The notes: generated by a model not told the origin, from the sequence alone. DNA of 18,738 nt from Burkholderiales bacterium (GCA_947371645.1 CANBQJ010000052.1:1-18738); one strand, 5' to 3'; shown: positions 1-7,901, numbered from the stretch's first letter. Program-made: numbers and translations.

Positions 1-2430
1 ATCCGCAACGGCCAGCGCCTCAACCGCCTGGACCGCAAGAAGGTGCAGCTGCTGCAGCGCGAAACCCAGCTGGAGCGCCGCATGTACGACGGCCGGGTGA
101 CCGCCTCGCTGGTGCTCGATGACGTGCGCGCCGGTGACCTGATCGACTACGCCTACACCATCGATGGCGACAACCCGGTGTTCGATGGCCGCTACTCGGA
201 TGTCGACTGGCTGGCCGCCATGCGTGGCCCCGCGGCAGTCGTGCAGTACCGCGTGCTCTACCCCGCAGACCGCAAGCTGCAGCTGCGCGCCGGCCCGGCC
301 GATGCCCAGGTCACCCAGCGCGATGTGGGCAAGCAGCGCGAGCTGCTGATCCGGCGCAGCAAGGTGCCCATGCTGCACTTCGACCCCAACGCCAGCTTTG
401 CCGCCGTGCTGCCGCACCAGATCCAGCTCAGCGAATTCGCCGACTGGGGCGACGTGGCCCGCTGGGGCACCCGCATGTTTGCGCCACCCGAAGGCGCCAC
501 GCCCTTGCTGGACAAGCAGGTGGCCGACATCCGCACAGCCAATGCCGCCCCCGCCGACCAGGTGCTGGCCGCGCTCAAGCTGGTGCAGACCGAGGTGCGC
601 TACTTTGGCAATGAGTTCGGTGTGGGCAGCCACAAGCCCACCTCACCCGAAAAGGTGCTGGCCCAGCGCTTTGGCGACTGCAAGGACAAGACCTTGCTGC
701 TGGTCACGCTGATGCGCAAGCTGGGTATCGATGCCCAGCCGGTGCTGGTGTCCACCCAGTTCCGCCAGAACCTGGGCCGCGTGCTGCCCTCGCCGCTGGC
801 CTTCGACCACGTCATCGCGCAGGTGCGTCTGGATGGCCAGAGCTACTTCCTGGACGGCACCCGCGCCCACCAGACGGGCAAGCTGGCGGCGCGCCAGGCC
901 ATTGGCCTGATGCAAGGCCTGCCGCTCAACGCCGACACCACCGCCCTGGCCACCCTGCCCCAGCCGTTTGACCAGCTGCGCTTTGACGTGAAGGACCACT
1001 TCACCGTCACCCAGTTCAAGGACGACGTGCAGCTGGAAGCCCGCATCACCTACCGCGGCGACCTGGCCGAAGGCCTGCGCGAATCCCTGGCGACGCTGGC
1101 CCTGGCCGACATCGAAACCAACCTGATGCAGCCCTACCAGCGCAGCTACCCCAAGATCCAGAAGGTGGGTGCGATGACGCTGGAGCCGGTGGAGGGCGAA
1201 GACGCGGTCACCGCCGTGCTGCACTTCACCGTGCCTGACTTCTGGCGCTTCCCAGAGCAGAAGATGCTGGTGGGCGACACCTTCCAGTGGGCGCTCGTGG
1301 AAGCTACACGCGTGGGCCGCGAGAACACCCGCGTGGACGACCTGGCCCTGGCCTACCCCGGCATCCACCGCCACGCGGTGCGCATCGACTACCCCGTCGA
1401 CGTCAACCAGCCGGCCGACAACCACTTCGAAGACAAGGATGCACGCCTGACCATGCGCCGCAACCTGCACGTGACGCCGCGCAGCCTGCAGCTGGACAGC
1501 GAGGTCGTGCTGGGCCAGGCCGAGCTGCCCGCCAGCCAGCTGGCCGCCTACCAGAACCAGTTCAACAAGCTGATCCCCTACTTCGGGCTGACGGTGAACG
1601 TGCCGGCCGTTTCACCGCCGCGCCTGGACAAGCTGCGCACCGAGCTCAACCAGCTGGACGAGGCCGTGCAGCGCAAGCGCGTGGACGCCAGCACCGCCAC
1701 GCAGGTGCAGGCCCTGGTCAAGCTCAAGCTGCTGAACGCGCAGATCGACGAAGGCCGCCTGCCGCCCAAGTTGCTGGCGCAGGCCCTGTACAGCCGTGGC
1801 ACGCAACAAGACCACCTGGGCCACCTGGCTGAAGGCGCTCAGGACTTTGCCCAGGCCCTCAAGCTGGACCCGGACGCCAGCGAAGCCCAGGCCGCCGCCG
1901 CCCGCAACGCCGTGCTCGCGGGCCACTTGAGCGAAGGCAAGCTGATGGCCAGCCAGATGCTGGCGCGCAATGAGGGCGACCACGACGTGCGCTTCACCCG
2001 CGCCATGGCCGAGGTCTACAGCAAGGAGTTCGACGCCGCCCGCCAGGACCTGGAGCGCATGTTGCAAGACCCGTCACAGGTGCGCCTGGGCTACCCGCTG
2101 ATCTGGCTGTCGCTGCTGCCTGCACAGGCTGGCCGCACCGTGGACCTGAAAGCCATCCCCGACGACCAGCTGGCCACCGACTGGCCTCGCCCGCTGGTGG
2201 ACTGGGCGCGTGGCCGCAGCGATGGCGACGCCCTGTTGCAGGCCGCTCGCAACGGCAAGACACCCAGCGAGCACCTGTGCGAGGCCTACTACTACCTGGG
2301 TGAGCGCGCCCTGCTGGAGGGCGACACGCGCCAGGCGCTGAGCTACTACCGCAAGGCCGTGGACCAGCACGTGGTGGAGTTCGTCGAACACGCCTGGGCG
2401 GTGCAGCGCCTGCAGACCCTGCAACACTGA
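1..2430 (+). CDS. DUF3857 / transglutaminase-like / TPR protein (5' end outside window)
   Basis: The frame is open from base 1 (I-R-N-G-Q-R-L-N...), so the true start lies upstream. 809 residues are visible, ending at TGA 2428-2430. Visible residues 1 to about 150 match the C-terminal part of a DUF3857 domain. A transglutaminase-like core follows with a complete Cys-His-Asp triad: Cys227 in FGDCKDK, His270 in FDHVIAQV and Asp285 in FLDGTRA. A beta-rich stretch follows, and the last third is helical with TPR-like units (around SRGTQQDHLGHLAEGAQDF and LLEGDTRQALSYYRKAV). Proteins of this architecture are common in Proteobacteria and usually exported. Their substrate is generally unknown, and protease or cross-linking activity is only inferred from the fold. 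The signal peptide, if any, is off the window. The gene converges on the histidine kinase gene with 10 nt between stop codons. I am confident of the domains and not of the role. Confidence 0.9.
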   Translation: MRNGQRLNRLDRKKVQLLQRETQLERRMYDGRVTASLVLDDVRAGDLIDYAYTIDGDNPVFDGRYSDVDWLAAMRGPAAVVQYRVLYPADRKLQLRAGPADAQVTQRDVGKQRELLIRRSKVPMLHFDPNASFAAVLPHQIQLSEFADWGDVARWGTRMFAPPEGATPLLDKQVADIRTANAAPADQVLAALKLVQTEVRYFGNEFGVGSHKPTSPEKVLAQRFGDCKDKTLLLVTLMRKLGIDAQPVLVSTQFRQNLGRVLPSPLAFDHVIAQVRLDGQSYFLDGTRAHQTGKLAARQAIGLMQGLPLNADTTALATLPQPFDQLRFDVKDHFTVTQFKDDVQLEARITYRGDLAEGLRESLATLALADIETNLMQPYQRSYPKIQKVGAMTLEPVEGEDAVTAVLHFTVPDFWRFPEQKMLVGDTFQWALVEATRVGRENTRVDDLALAYPGIHRHAVRIDYPVDVNQPADNHFEDKDARLTMRRNLHVTPRSLQLDSEVVLGQAELPASQLAAYQNQFNKLIPYFGLTVNVPAVSPPRLDKLRTELNQLDEAVQRKRVDASTATQVQALVKLKLLNAQIDEGRLPPKLLAQALYSRGTQQDHLGHLAEGAQDFAQALKLDPDASEAQAAAARNAVLAGHLSEGKLMASQMLARNEGDHDVRFTRAMAEVYSKEFDAARQDLERMLQDPSQVRLGYPLIWLSLLPAQAGRTVDLKAIPDDQLATDWPRPLVDWARGRSDGDALLQAARNGKTPSEHLCEAYYYLGERALLEGDTRQALSYYRKAVDQHVVEFVEHAWAVQRLQTLQH

Positions 2431-2435
2431 GGCAC

Positions 2436-2451
2436 AGGCTTCACGAAGCCT
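2436..2451. terminator. Hairpin at convergent gene ends
   Basis: AGGCTT-CACG-AAGCCT forms a perfect 6-bp stem with a 4-nt loop, 5 nt after the plus-strand stop codon. It includes the stop codon of the minus-strand kinase gene (2441-2443). Neither side is followed by a good T tract, so it would be a weak bidirectional terminator at best. It could equally be an mRNA 3'-end stabilising hairpin. Confidence 0.4.
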
Positions 2452-4492
2452 TGCGCCAGGCCAATTCCGTGGCCACTTCACGCTCCACCGACAGCCGCAA
2501 GATGACGCGGGTGCCCAGGCCGGGTGCACTGTCCACCGCCAGGCGGCCGCCCATGCGGCGCGCCCGCGACGCCATGTTCAGCAGGCCGTGGCCATTGCCG
2601 CGGTGGCGCACATCCATGCCGCGGCCGTTGTCTTCGACACGCACGATGATGTCCTTGTCATGGTGGTGAATGCCCACGCGCAACTGGGTGGCCTGGGCAT
2701 GCTTGATCACATTGGTCAGGGCTTCCTGCAACAGGCGCAGGAACTGCAAGGCGTCTGTCGGCTGCAACCAGGCGAGTTGCGGCAATGGGCCCACGTCCCA
2801 GTCGACCTGCAAACCGGCCAGCACCAGGCGCTTGCCCAGGCGGTGACGCAAGCTGCCCAGCAAGAGGCCCAGGTCCTGCCCTGAGGGCTCCATGGACTCG
2901 ATGACCATGCGCAGGTCATCGAGGCACTCCCGCAGCATCTGCGCCACCTCTTGCGGCGGCATGGGCCGGCGCTCGACCATGGCCAAGGCGGTGATCAGCG
3001 ATGAGCCCACGCCATCGTGCATGTCGCGCATCAGGCGCTGGCGCTCGTTCATGCGGGTCTCAGCCTGCTCGGCATCTCGCAGGCGGGCATGGCTGCGCTC
3101 GATGTCCTGGCGCTGCAAGGCCACGCGCTGCGCCAGATCCTGGTTGAGCGCAGCCAGCTCGTCCAGGGTGCCCAGATGGCGCCGGTGCAAGGCATACAGG
3201 TAAGCGCCCGTGAAGCCCAGGGTGATCAGCGGCACCAGCATGACGCTTTCAACCGGCGCCACCGTCAGCAGCATCAGCACGTCGTGCAGCCCGAAGGCCA
3301 GGCCCAGCCAGAACAGCAGCGTGAGCAGCCTGAACTCGCGGCTGGCCTGGGCGCGCCAGGCATCGCGCGTCATCACCGAGGTGCTCACGGCCGCGACGCC
3401 CAGCACCAGGCCATACTCCACCAGCGTGGTCTCGACCGGCCACTGCAGCCAGGGCATGGCCACCACGGTCAAGGCCACGGCCAGTCCCAGCAGGGCGCGC
3501 TCCACGCGCGGGTAAAGCCAGGGCATGAAGCGGTAGGCAAAGCAGAAGGTCAGCACCAGGAACCAGGGCGGCGTGGCCTTGGCCAGCCACCAGAACCATC
3601 CCGCCCACACGGCGTCATCGGGCACGGGCCACCACAGGTGCAGGTTGCGCAAGGCCCACACCAGCGCGCACAGGGTGAACAGCAGGTAGCTGGTCTCCTG
3701 GCGCTGGCGCAGCCAGGCACCCAGCGAGAACAGGCCCAGCACGACGATGGTGAGGCTCACCACCTGCGGCAAGGTTTGTTGCAAGCCCACCCGTGCGGCC
3801 CAGCGTGGCATCAGCGCGCGGCTGGGGCCCAGCCAGATGCTGGACAAGGCACGTGGTGTGCCCTGGGCATGGGGCAGCGCCAGGGCCAGTTGCACCGCCG
3901 GTGAGCCAGCCTGGGCCGGGCTTGCGGCCACCCTGGCACAGGCCTGATCGGTCTGCTGCGCCTGCGCATCGGGCAGGGCCCACCACACGGGCTGGTTCCA
4001 GACCCCGGCCCCCTGGCCGCGCTGGTCGTGCAACAACGTCCAGTGGTCCGAGGCCGCCTGCCAGAACAGGTGCAGGCCGCCGTTGGGCGCACGCGGCACG
4101 TAAACAACCATCGGGTCGTCAAGGCCATGCGCTTGAGCGCGGCGGTCACTCGCCCAGGCCACACAGTCGATGGCCACGCGGTACCAGACCCATTCGACGC
4201 CCCTGGGGGCATGCACATCGGCCTGCAGGTCGTGCGCATCGGCGTCAGGCAAGGTCACCGGTGACCAGGCCGGCTCATCGGGCGGGCCCATGCCCGAGAC
4301 CGCCGGCAGCGGCAACGGGTGACCAGGAGACAGGAAAGGCCCGGACACCGTGGTGCCTGGCCAGCCCTGCTGGGCACGCCAGGCCATTTGGAGGTGCTGC
4401 ACTGCCCACGCGGGCATGCAGGCAAGCACGAGCAACGCGGCCAGCCAGAGGCGGGCGCGCGCACCAGTGCTGCACGTCAGATTGGCCGGCAT
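2441..4492 (-). CDS. 7TMR-DISM sensor histidine kinase, NarL/DesK type
   Basis: 683 residues. A signal peptide (about 1-30, ending MPAWA) precedes a periplasmic segment (about 31-240) of 7TMR-DISM extracellular type. Seven hydrophobic helices lie between about 243 and 436. A coiled-coil linker (about 440-485) leads to a HisKA_3 dimerisation domain with phospho-acceptor His492 in RDMHDGVGSSL. The HATPase_c domain has N-box Asn594 (LTNVIKHA), G1 (DNGRGMD, 621-627) and G2 (GNGHGL, 632-637). All catalytic motifs are intact, so it should autophosphorylate and signal to a LuxR/NarL-type response regulator. None is adjacent, making it an orphan in this window. The frame is open to a GTG at 4594, but ATG 4492 has a good Shine-Dalgarno site and places the signal peptide at the N-terminus. 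The signal is unknown; a periplasmic carbohydrate-like ligand is plausible for 7TMR-DISM proteins. Confidence 0.92.
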   Translation of the reverse strand: MPANLTCSTGARARLWLAALLVLACMPAWAVQHLQMAWRAQQGWPGTTVSGPFLSPGHPLPLPAVSGMGPPDEPAWSPVTLPDADAHDLQADVHAPRGVEWVWYRVAIDCVAWASDRRAQAHGLDDPMVVYVPRAPNGGLHLFWQAASDHWTLLHDQRGQGAGVWNQPVWWALPDAQAQQTDQACARVAASPAQAGSPAVQLALALPHAQGTPRALSSIWLGPSRALMPRWAARVGLQQTLPQVVSLTIVVLGLFSLGAWLRQRQETSYLLFTLCALVWALRNLHLWWPVPDDAVWAGWFWWLAKATPPWFLVLTFCFAYRFMPWLYPRVERALLGLAVALTVVAMPWLQWPVETTLVEYGLVLGVAAVSTSVMTRDAWRAQASREFRLLTLLFWLGLAFGLHDVLMLLTVAPVESVMLVPLITLGFTGAYLYALHRRHLGTLDELAALNQDLAQRVALQRQDIERSHARLRDAEQAETRMNERQRLMRDMHDGVGSSLITALAMVERRPMPPQEVAQMLRECLDDLRMVIESMEPSGQDLGLLLGSLRHRLGKRLVLAGLQVDWDVGPLPQLAWLQPTDALQFLRLLQEALTNVIKHAQATQLRVGIHHHDKDIIVRVEDNGRGMDVRHRGNGHGLLNMASRARRMGGRLAVDSAPGLGTRVILRLSVEREVATELAWRKAS

Positions 4493-4497
4493 CCGAT

Positions 4498-4504
4498 TCC
4501 CTTT
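4498..4504 (-). promoter_or_regulatory. Ribosome binding site of the histidine kinase gene
   Basis: AAAGGGA on the minus strand lies 5 nt before ATG 4492. It decides the start in favour of 4492 over the in-frame GTG at 4594, which would add 34 basic residues ahead of the signal peptide. Confidence 0.6.
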
Positions 4505-4551
4505 GCTGCCAGGCTTGCGTCTGGATCCAACACGCAGGAACTTCTGCATCA

Positions 4552-4566
4552 ACCCTTGCCAAGGGT
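4552..4566. repeat. Perfect inverted repeat upstream of the kinase gene
   Basis: ACCCTT-GCC-AAGGGT is a perfect 6-3-6 inverted repeat. It lies 60 nt before the kinase start and about 95 nt after the lipoprotein stop. No T run follows on either strand, so an operator or an mRNA hairpin fits better than an intrinsic terminator. The rest of the 169-nt gap (4493-4661) shows no other clear element. Confidence 0.35.
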
Positions 4567-4661
4567 GAAGGCGTCTGCTGTGCGATCCGCTCACTCAGGC
4601 AGCAATGTATCCCTTTGGAAAACCGCACGCACGCTGGTCTTCCCCACTGCGCCCAAGCCGC

Positions 4662-6614
4662 TCAGGACGCGCTGATCTTGCTGATGTAGCGCCGACCCTG
4701 GTCGTCTTGCGCAACCAGCCACAGCGTGTAGGCCACGGCGTCGCCAGGGACGCTGCTGAAAGCCGACAAGGTCAGGGTGTGCGCCGCCAGGGGTTGCACG
4801 GTGACCGCATGGATCACCGGGGCGGTGGCGGTGGACGTGATCACGGCGCGGACTTCGACCATGCGCTTGTCCGGGTTGGCGGCGGCCCAGGTGTTCCAGC
4901 TCAGGGTCAGGCCGGCCGTGAAGTCATTGATGGTCAGCGGTGTGGTGCTGGAAAGCCCGTCGGGCAAGGGGTAGGCCGCAGCGTCCGTGGTGGACGGCAT
5001 GTCGGTGGTCAGCACGGTGCTGTTGTCTTCGTTGCCTGCCACCAGGGTGAGGGTCTTCAGGCCGTAGCGGGCCCCGGGCACCGCGTCTGAGTTGCCGATC
5101 CAGCCCACTGAATTGGCCGTGGTGGCGGAAGTGAGCACCTGATCAGCGATCAAGTCGCCTGTGAGCACGCCGGTGGTGCCGCTGCCCGAGGCACACATGA
5201 CGCTGGTGTTGCAATAGTAAAAGGGCAGAGAGTAGCCATTGGGCAGTTGCAGGGTGGCGCCCATGAAGGCCGTGGAGCCAATGACCACCTGCACACCCTG
5301 CCCCAGGTGGGGTGTCGCGCTGCTGTCGAGCACGCCCACAGGCGTCCACACCGCCCAGGTGACGGGGTAGATGGCCCAAGGGGTCTGCCGCCCGTTGCCC
5401 AGCAAGGTCCAGCCGGTGGCGGTCGCGTAGTTGACCACCATGCTGAAAACGCCCTGCACGCCGCCCGCACCGTCACGGACCAGGGCGGCTGCGCGGATCT
5501 GGCTGCAGCCTTTGACCGGCAGGGTGGTGTCCAGGCAGCCCAGCACTTGCCAGCGGCTGATCTGGTAGCCCACCGTGCCCCAGTTCGCCAGCATGGTGGC
5601 GACGCTCAGGCCATCCAGGCTGTCCTGGTAGGTGTAGGCGCTGTTGAACACACCCAGCGCGGCGATCTCGTTGGCCGAGCTGTGCGCGGCGATGGCGGCG
5701 TTGAGGCTGGCGCTCAAGGCGTCGAGCGTGGTCAGGTAGGGCATCAAGGCCGTGTTGCCGGTGGTCGCCACCAAGGTGGACGTGATGACGCCGGCATTGG
5801 TGATCGCCGGCGTGCTGGCCGCCAGGCCCGTTCGCGCCGCGGCCAGGTCCACGCTGACTTCGCTGGCGCCCGGCACGATCAGGCGGTTGCTGATCTGCAT
5901 GAGCACCTTGCCCGCCAGGTTGGTGGTGAAGCGCAGGCGGATGCTTTCCAGGGCGATGTCCAGGCCGGTCTTGTTGGCCGCGAAGGTGGCGTCCTTCATG
6001 AAGTCGACGTTGGCCAGCGTGGTCAGCTTGCCGTCCGCCAGGTTGGCTTTCACCACCGTCTTCAACCAGGTCTGCGCGGCCGCCAACGCGGCCGAATTGG
6101 CCAGCACCGTCCACTGCCCGTGGAGTGCGCTGGCGTTGACGAAGTGCTTGCGGGGCTGGTCGCCCAGCAACAGGGCCGTGACGGCGGTGCTGAGGTTGTT
6201 CACATGGGCCACCGTGCGGGCGTTCGTGCCTGAGGTGAGCGTGGGCACCACGGTGTAGAGCAGCAGGGGCAGGCCGGCCATGTCCACGCCGCTGGCCTGC
6301 ACCAGCAGGGGCAAGGTCACCGTGGTGGTGGTGAGGGTGGCGGTGTAGCTGCCATCGGCCAGGCTGGCGACGCCCGTGCCCACGGCCGCACCGCTGCTGT
6401 CGACCACCGACACGGTGGCACCCAGCATGGGGGCGCCGGCCGCCACGATGCCGGTGAGCGTGGCCGCCGTGCCGGTGTCGGTGCTGCCACCGCCGGACGA
6501 ACCACCGGTGTTCGTGGCCGAGCCACCGCCCCCGCCGCAAGAGGTCAGGACAGTGGCCACCACCAACAGCCAGGCCAGGCTGAGCGTTCGCGCTCGGGTC
6601 CACCAAACAATCAT
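4662..6614 (-). CDS. Gly-rich-linker lipoprotein of unknown function
   Basis: 650 residues. The N-terminus is a lipoprotein signal peptide: basic residues at 7-9, a hydrophobic core at about 11-23 and a lipobox L23-T-S-C26. Cys26 is followed by a run of glycines and a Gly/Ser/Thr linker to about residue 50. Gly rather than Asp at +2 suggests sorting to the outer membrane. Residues about 51-110 resemble a carboxypeptidase-regulatory or Ig-like beta domain (LTGIVAAGAPMLGATVSVVD). The remainder is Thr/Ser/Ala-rich with alternating helical and beta segments. Two Cys pairs (360/370 and 468/474) could form periplasmic disulfides. No enzyme motif is recognisable. ATG 6614 was chosen because GAGGTG lies 5 nt upstream; the frame stays open further upstream but that stretch is antisense-like and overlaps the SDR gene. 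It lies between the SDR and kinase genes on the same strand, 98 and 169 nt away, so it is probably transcribed separately. Confidence 0.85.
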   Translation of the reverse strand: MIVWWTRARTLSLAWLLVVATVLTSCGGGGGSATNTGGSSGGGSTDTGTAATLTGIVAAGAPMLGATVSVVDSSGAAVGTGVASLADGSYTATLTTTTVTLPLLVQASGVDMAGLPLLLYTVVPTLTSGTNARTVAHVNNLSTAVTALLLGDQPRKHFVNASALHGQWTVLANSAALAAAQTWLKTVVKANLADGKLTTLANVDFMKDATFAANKTGLDIALESIRLRFTTNLAGKVLMQISNRLIVPGASEVSVDLAAARTGLAASTPAITNAGVITSTLVATTGNTALMPYLTTLDALSASLNAAIAAHSSANEIAALGVFNSAYTYQDSLDGLSVATMLANWGTVGYQISRWQVLGCLDTTLPVKGCSQIRAAALVRDGAGGVQGVFSMVVNYATATGWTLLGNGRQTPWAIYPVTWAVWTPVGVLDSSATPHLGQGVQVVIGSTAFMGATLQLPNGYSLPFYYCNTSVMCASGSGTTGVLTGDLIADQVLTSATTANSVGWIGNSDAVPGARYGLKTLTLVAGNEDNSTVLTTDMPSTTDAAAYPLPDGLSSTTPLTINDFTAGLTLSWNTWAAANPDKRMVEVRAVITSTATAPVIHAVTVQPLAAHTLTLSAFSSVPGDAVAYTLWLVAQDDQGRRYISKISAS

Positions 6615-6619
6615 GCCAA

Positions 6620-6625
6620 CACCTC
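6620..6625 (-). promoter_or_regulatory. Ribosome binding site of the lipoprotein gene
   Basis: GAGGTG on the minus strand, 5 nt before ATG 6614. It fixes the start of the lipoprotein even though the reading frame remains open upstream. Confidence 0.55.
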
Positions 6626-6712
6626 GGTGCCACGCGCACGAACGCGCAGCTTTGAGGCATTGTGGCCAGGGGCCGCTGGCGTGCAGCCCAGGAAAAAAAC
6701 GCCTTATCTTGC

Positions 6713-7648
6713 CTAGTTCACGGCCTTGTTCACAGCCCTTGCGGCCAGCACGGTGCTGATCTCCTGCTGGGTCTGGCCGGCGCCGCTGGCGGGCACGCTG
6801 TCGCCCGTGCGCGAGGTGATCTCGCCCAGCTTGTGCAGTACCTGCTCGGGCGCATCGGCGCCCGCGCCCACGTAAACACCTCGCGTCAGCGCGATGTGGG
6901 TGGACGCCACCACGCCCGCGCCCGCATTCAGCACGGTGCGTGTGGGCGCCTCGTCGCTGGCCAGCAGCAGCAAGGCCGGCGTGACGCTCTCGGGCGTGAG
7001 CAGGGCCAGCACGTCGGGCGGCATCAGGTCTTGCGTCATGCGGGTGGCGGCGGTGGGCGCCAGGCAGTTGACGCGCACGTTGTACTTCTCGCCTTCCAGC
7101 GCCAGGGTCTGCATGAGGCCGACCACGCCCATCTTGGCCGCGCCGTAGTTGGCCTGGCCAAAGTTGCCGAACAGGCCGGACGAGGACGTGGTGAACACGA
7201 TGCGGCCGTGGCCCTGCGCCTTCATGATCTCCCACACGGCCTTGGCGCCATAGAAGGCGGCCATGAGGTGCACGTCCACGACCTGGCGGATGTCGTCCAG
7301 CGTCATCTTGCTGAAGGACTTGTCGCGCAAAAAGCCGGCGTTGTTGACCAGGATGTCCACCCGGCCCCATGCCGCCATCGCCTGGTCGACCATGGCCTGG
7401 ACGGCCTGCGGGTCGGTCACCGAGCCGGCGTTGGCGATGGCTTCACCGCCAGCGGCGCGGATCTCGGCCACCACCTGCTCGGCCGGGCTCAAGGCGGGGC
7501 CGCCCGCCACCGAGCCGTCTCGGGCAGCGCCCAGGTCGTTGACCAGCACCTTGGCGCCCCGGGCAGCCAGCTGCAGGGCGTGGCTGCGGCCCAAGCCGCC
7601 TCCGGCACCGGTGACGATGGCCACGCGGCCGTCAAAACGAAGGGACAT
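6713..7648 (-). CDS. SDR oxidoreductase, (3R)-hydroxyacyl-CoA dehydrogenase (MFE-2) type
   Basis: 311 residues from the chosen start. The Rossmann motif TGAGGGLG is at 13-20, and Asp38 in VNDLG at the end of beta-2 favours NAD over NADP. NNAG is at 102-105. The catalytic Ser (155-157 cluster), Tyr168 and Lys172 lie in SSSGLFGNFGQANYGAAK. The insertion after VNDLG (about 41-56) and the sequence pattern match the dehydrogenase domain of multifunctional enzyme type 2 (HSD17B4-like), which oxidises (3R)-hydroxyacyl-CoA to 3-ketoacyl-CoA. The substrate here is inferred. The start is uncertain: ATGs at 7711, 7708, 7666 and 7648 are all in frame and none has a strong Shine-Dalgarno site. 7648 gives the family's usual N-terminus (MSLRFDGRVAIVTG). 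The gene is divergent from the predicted metal-dependent hydrolase, with palindromes between them. A T7 run follows the stop codon but has no stem in front of it. Confidence 0.9.
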   Translation of the reverse strand: MSLRFDGRVAIVTGAGGGLGRSHALQLAARGAKVLVNDLGAARDGSVAGGPALSPAEQVVAEIRAAGGEAIANAGSVTDPQAVQAMVDQAMAAWGRVDILVNNAGFLRDKSFSKMTLDDIRQVVDVHLMAAFYGAKAVWEIMKAQGHGRIVFTTSSSGLFGNFGQANYGAAKMGVVGLMQTLALEGEKYNVRVNCLAPTAATRMTQDLMPPDVLALLTPESVTPALLLLASDEAPTRTVLNAGAGVVASTHIALTRGVYVGAGADAPEQVLHKLGEITSRTGDSVPASGAGQTQQEISTVLAARAVNKAVN

Positions 7649-7806
7649 GGCGGCGGCTGAACTCATGGTGAAGGCTGCAAAAGGGGCAAAAGGGTGAACA
7701 GCCGACATCATCCGCCATGCGGGAGTGCGTGAAAACCCTTGGATGCGGGCGTGCAGATCTCACGTCAAAGCCCAGTCCTGTCGCCGCCGATGCCTTGCTG
7801 TCGCAC

Positions 7807-7820
7807 TGACGTATACGTCA
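7807..7820. promoter_or_regulatory. Perfect 14-bp palindrome in the divergent promoter region
   Basis: TGACGTATACGTCA reads identically on both strands and sits between the divergent SDR and hydrolase genes. Half-sites recur nearby: ACGTCAA at 7762-7768 (53 bp, about five helical turns, from the copy at 7815-7821) and GACGTAT at 7852-7858 (44 bp from 7808-7814). It has the look of an operator for a dimeric regulator. The MarR-family protein encoded at 8956-9423 is one candidate and an unlinked regulator another. Function is inferred from symmetry and position only. Confidence 0.55.
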
Positions 7821-7854
7821 ACCAACACTCGCGTCCGTAAACTGGTATCAAGAC

Positions 7855-7871
7855 GTATCCGATTTGGATAC
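7855..7871. repeat. Inverted repeat upstream of the hydrolase gene
   Basis: GTATCC-GATTT-GGATAC is a perfect 6-5-6 inverted repeat, 30 nt before the hydrolase ATG. Its left arm overlaps a GACGTAT half-site of the larger palindrome. It could be a second operator or a hairpin in the 5' leader. The rest of the 253-nt gap (7649-7901) holds no clear -35/-10 pair; TGGTATCAA at 7843-7851 is only a weak extended -10 candidate. Confidence 0.4.
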
Positions 7872-7886
7872 AGATTCGGCAGTCCC

Positions 7887-7892
7887 AGGAGA
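7887..7892 (+). promoter_or_regulatory. Ribosome binding site of the hydrolase gene
   Basis: AGGAGA, 9 nt before ATG 7902. It decides the start at 7902 against in-frame starts further upstream, which would run through the palindromic region. Confidence 0.6.
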
Positions 7893-7901
7893 CCAGACAT
7901 C

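Noticed and set aside
643..1470. Minus-strand open frame opposite the transglutaminase gene
   Set aside because: Shadow frame: low-complexity Val/Gly/His/Gln composition, no ribosome site, and opposite a gene with an intact catalytic triad.
6693..6699. A7 run (T7 after the SDR stop on the minus strand) as an intrinsic terminator
   Set aside because: No convincing GC stem lies immediately before the T run on the minus strand.
6615..7370. Extension of the lipoprotein reading frame upstream of 6614
   Set aside because: This part runs within the SDR gene in another frame and is Arg/Gly/His-rich. The lipoprotein signal peptide and ribosome site place the start at 6614.
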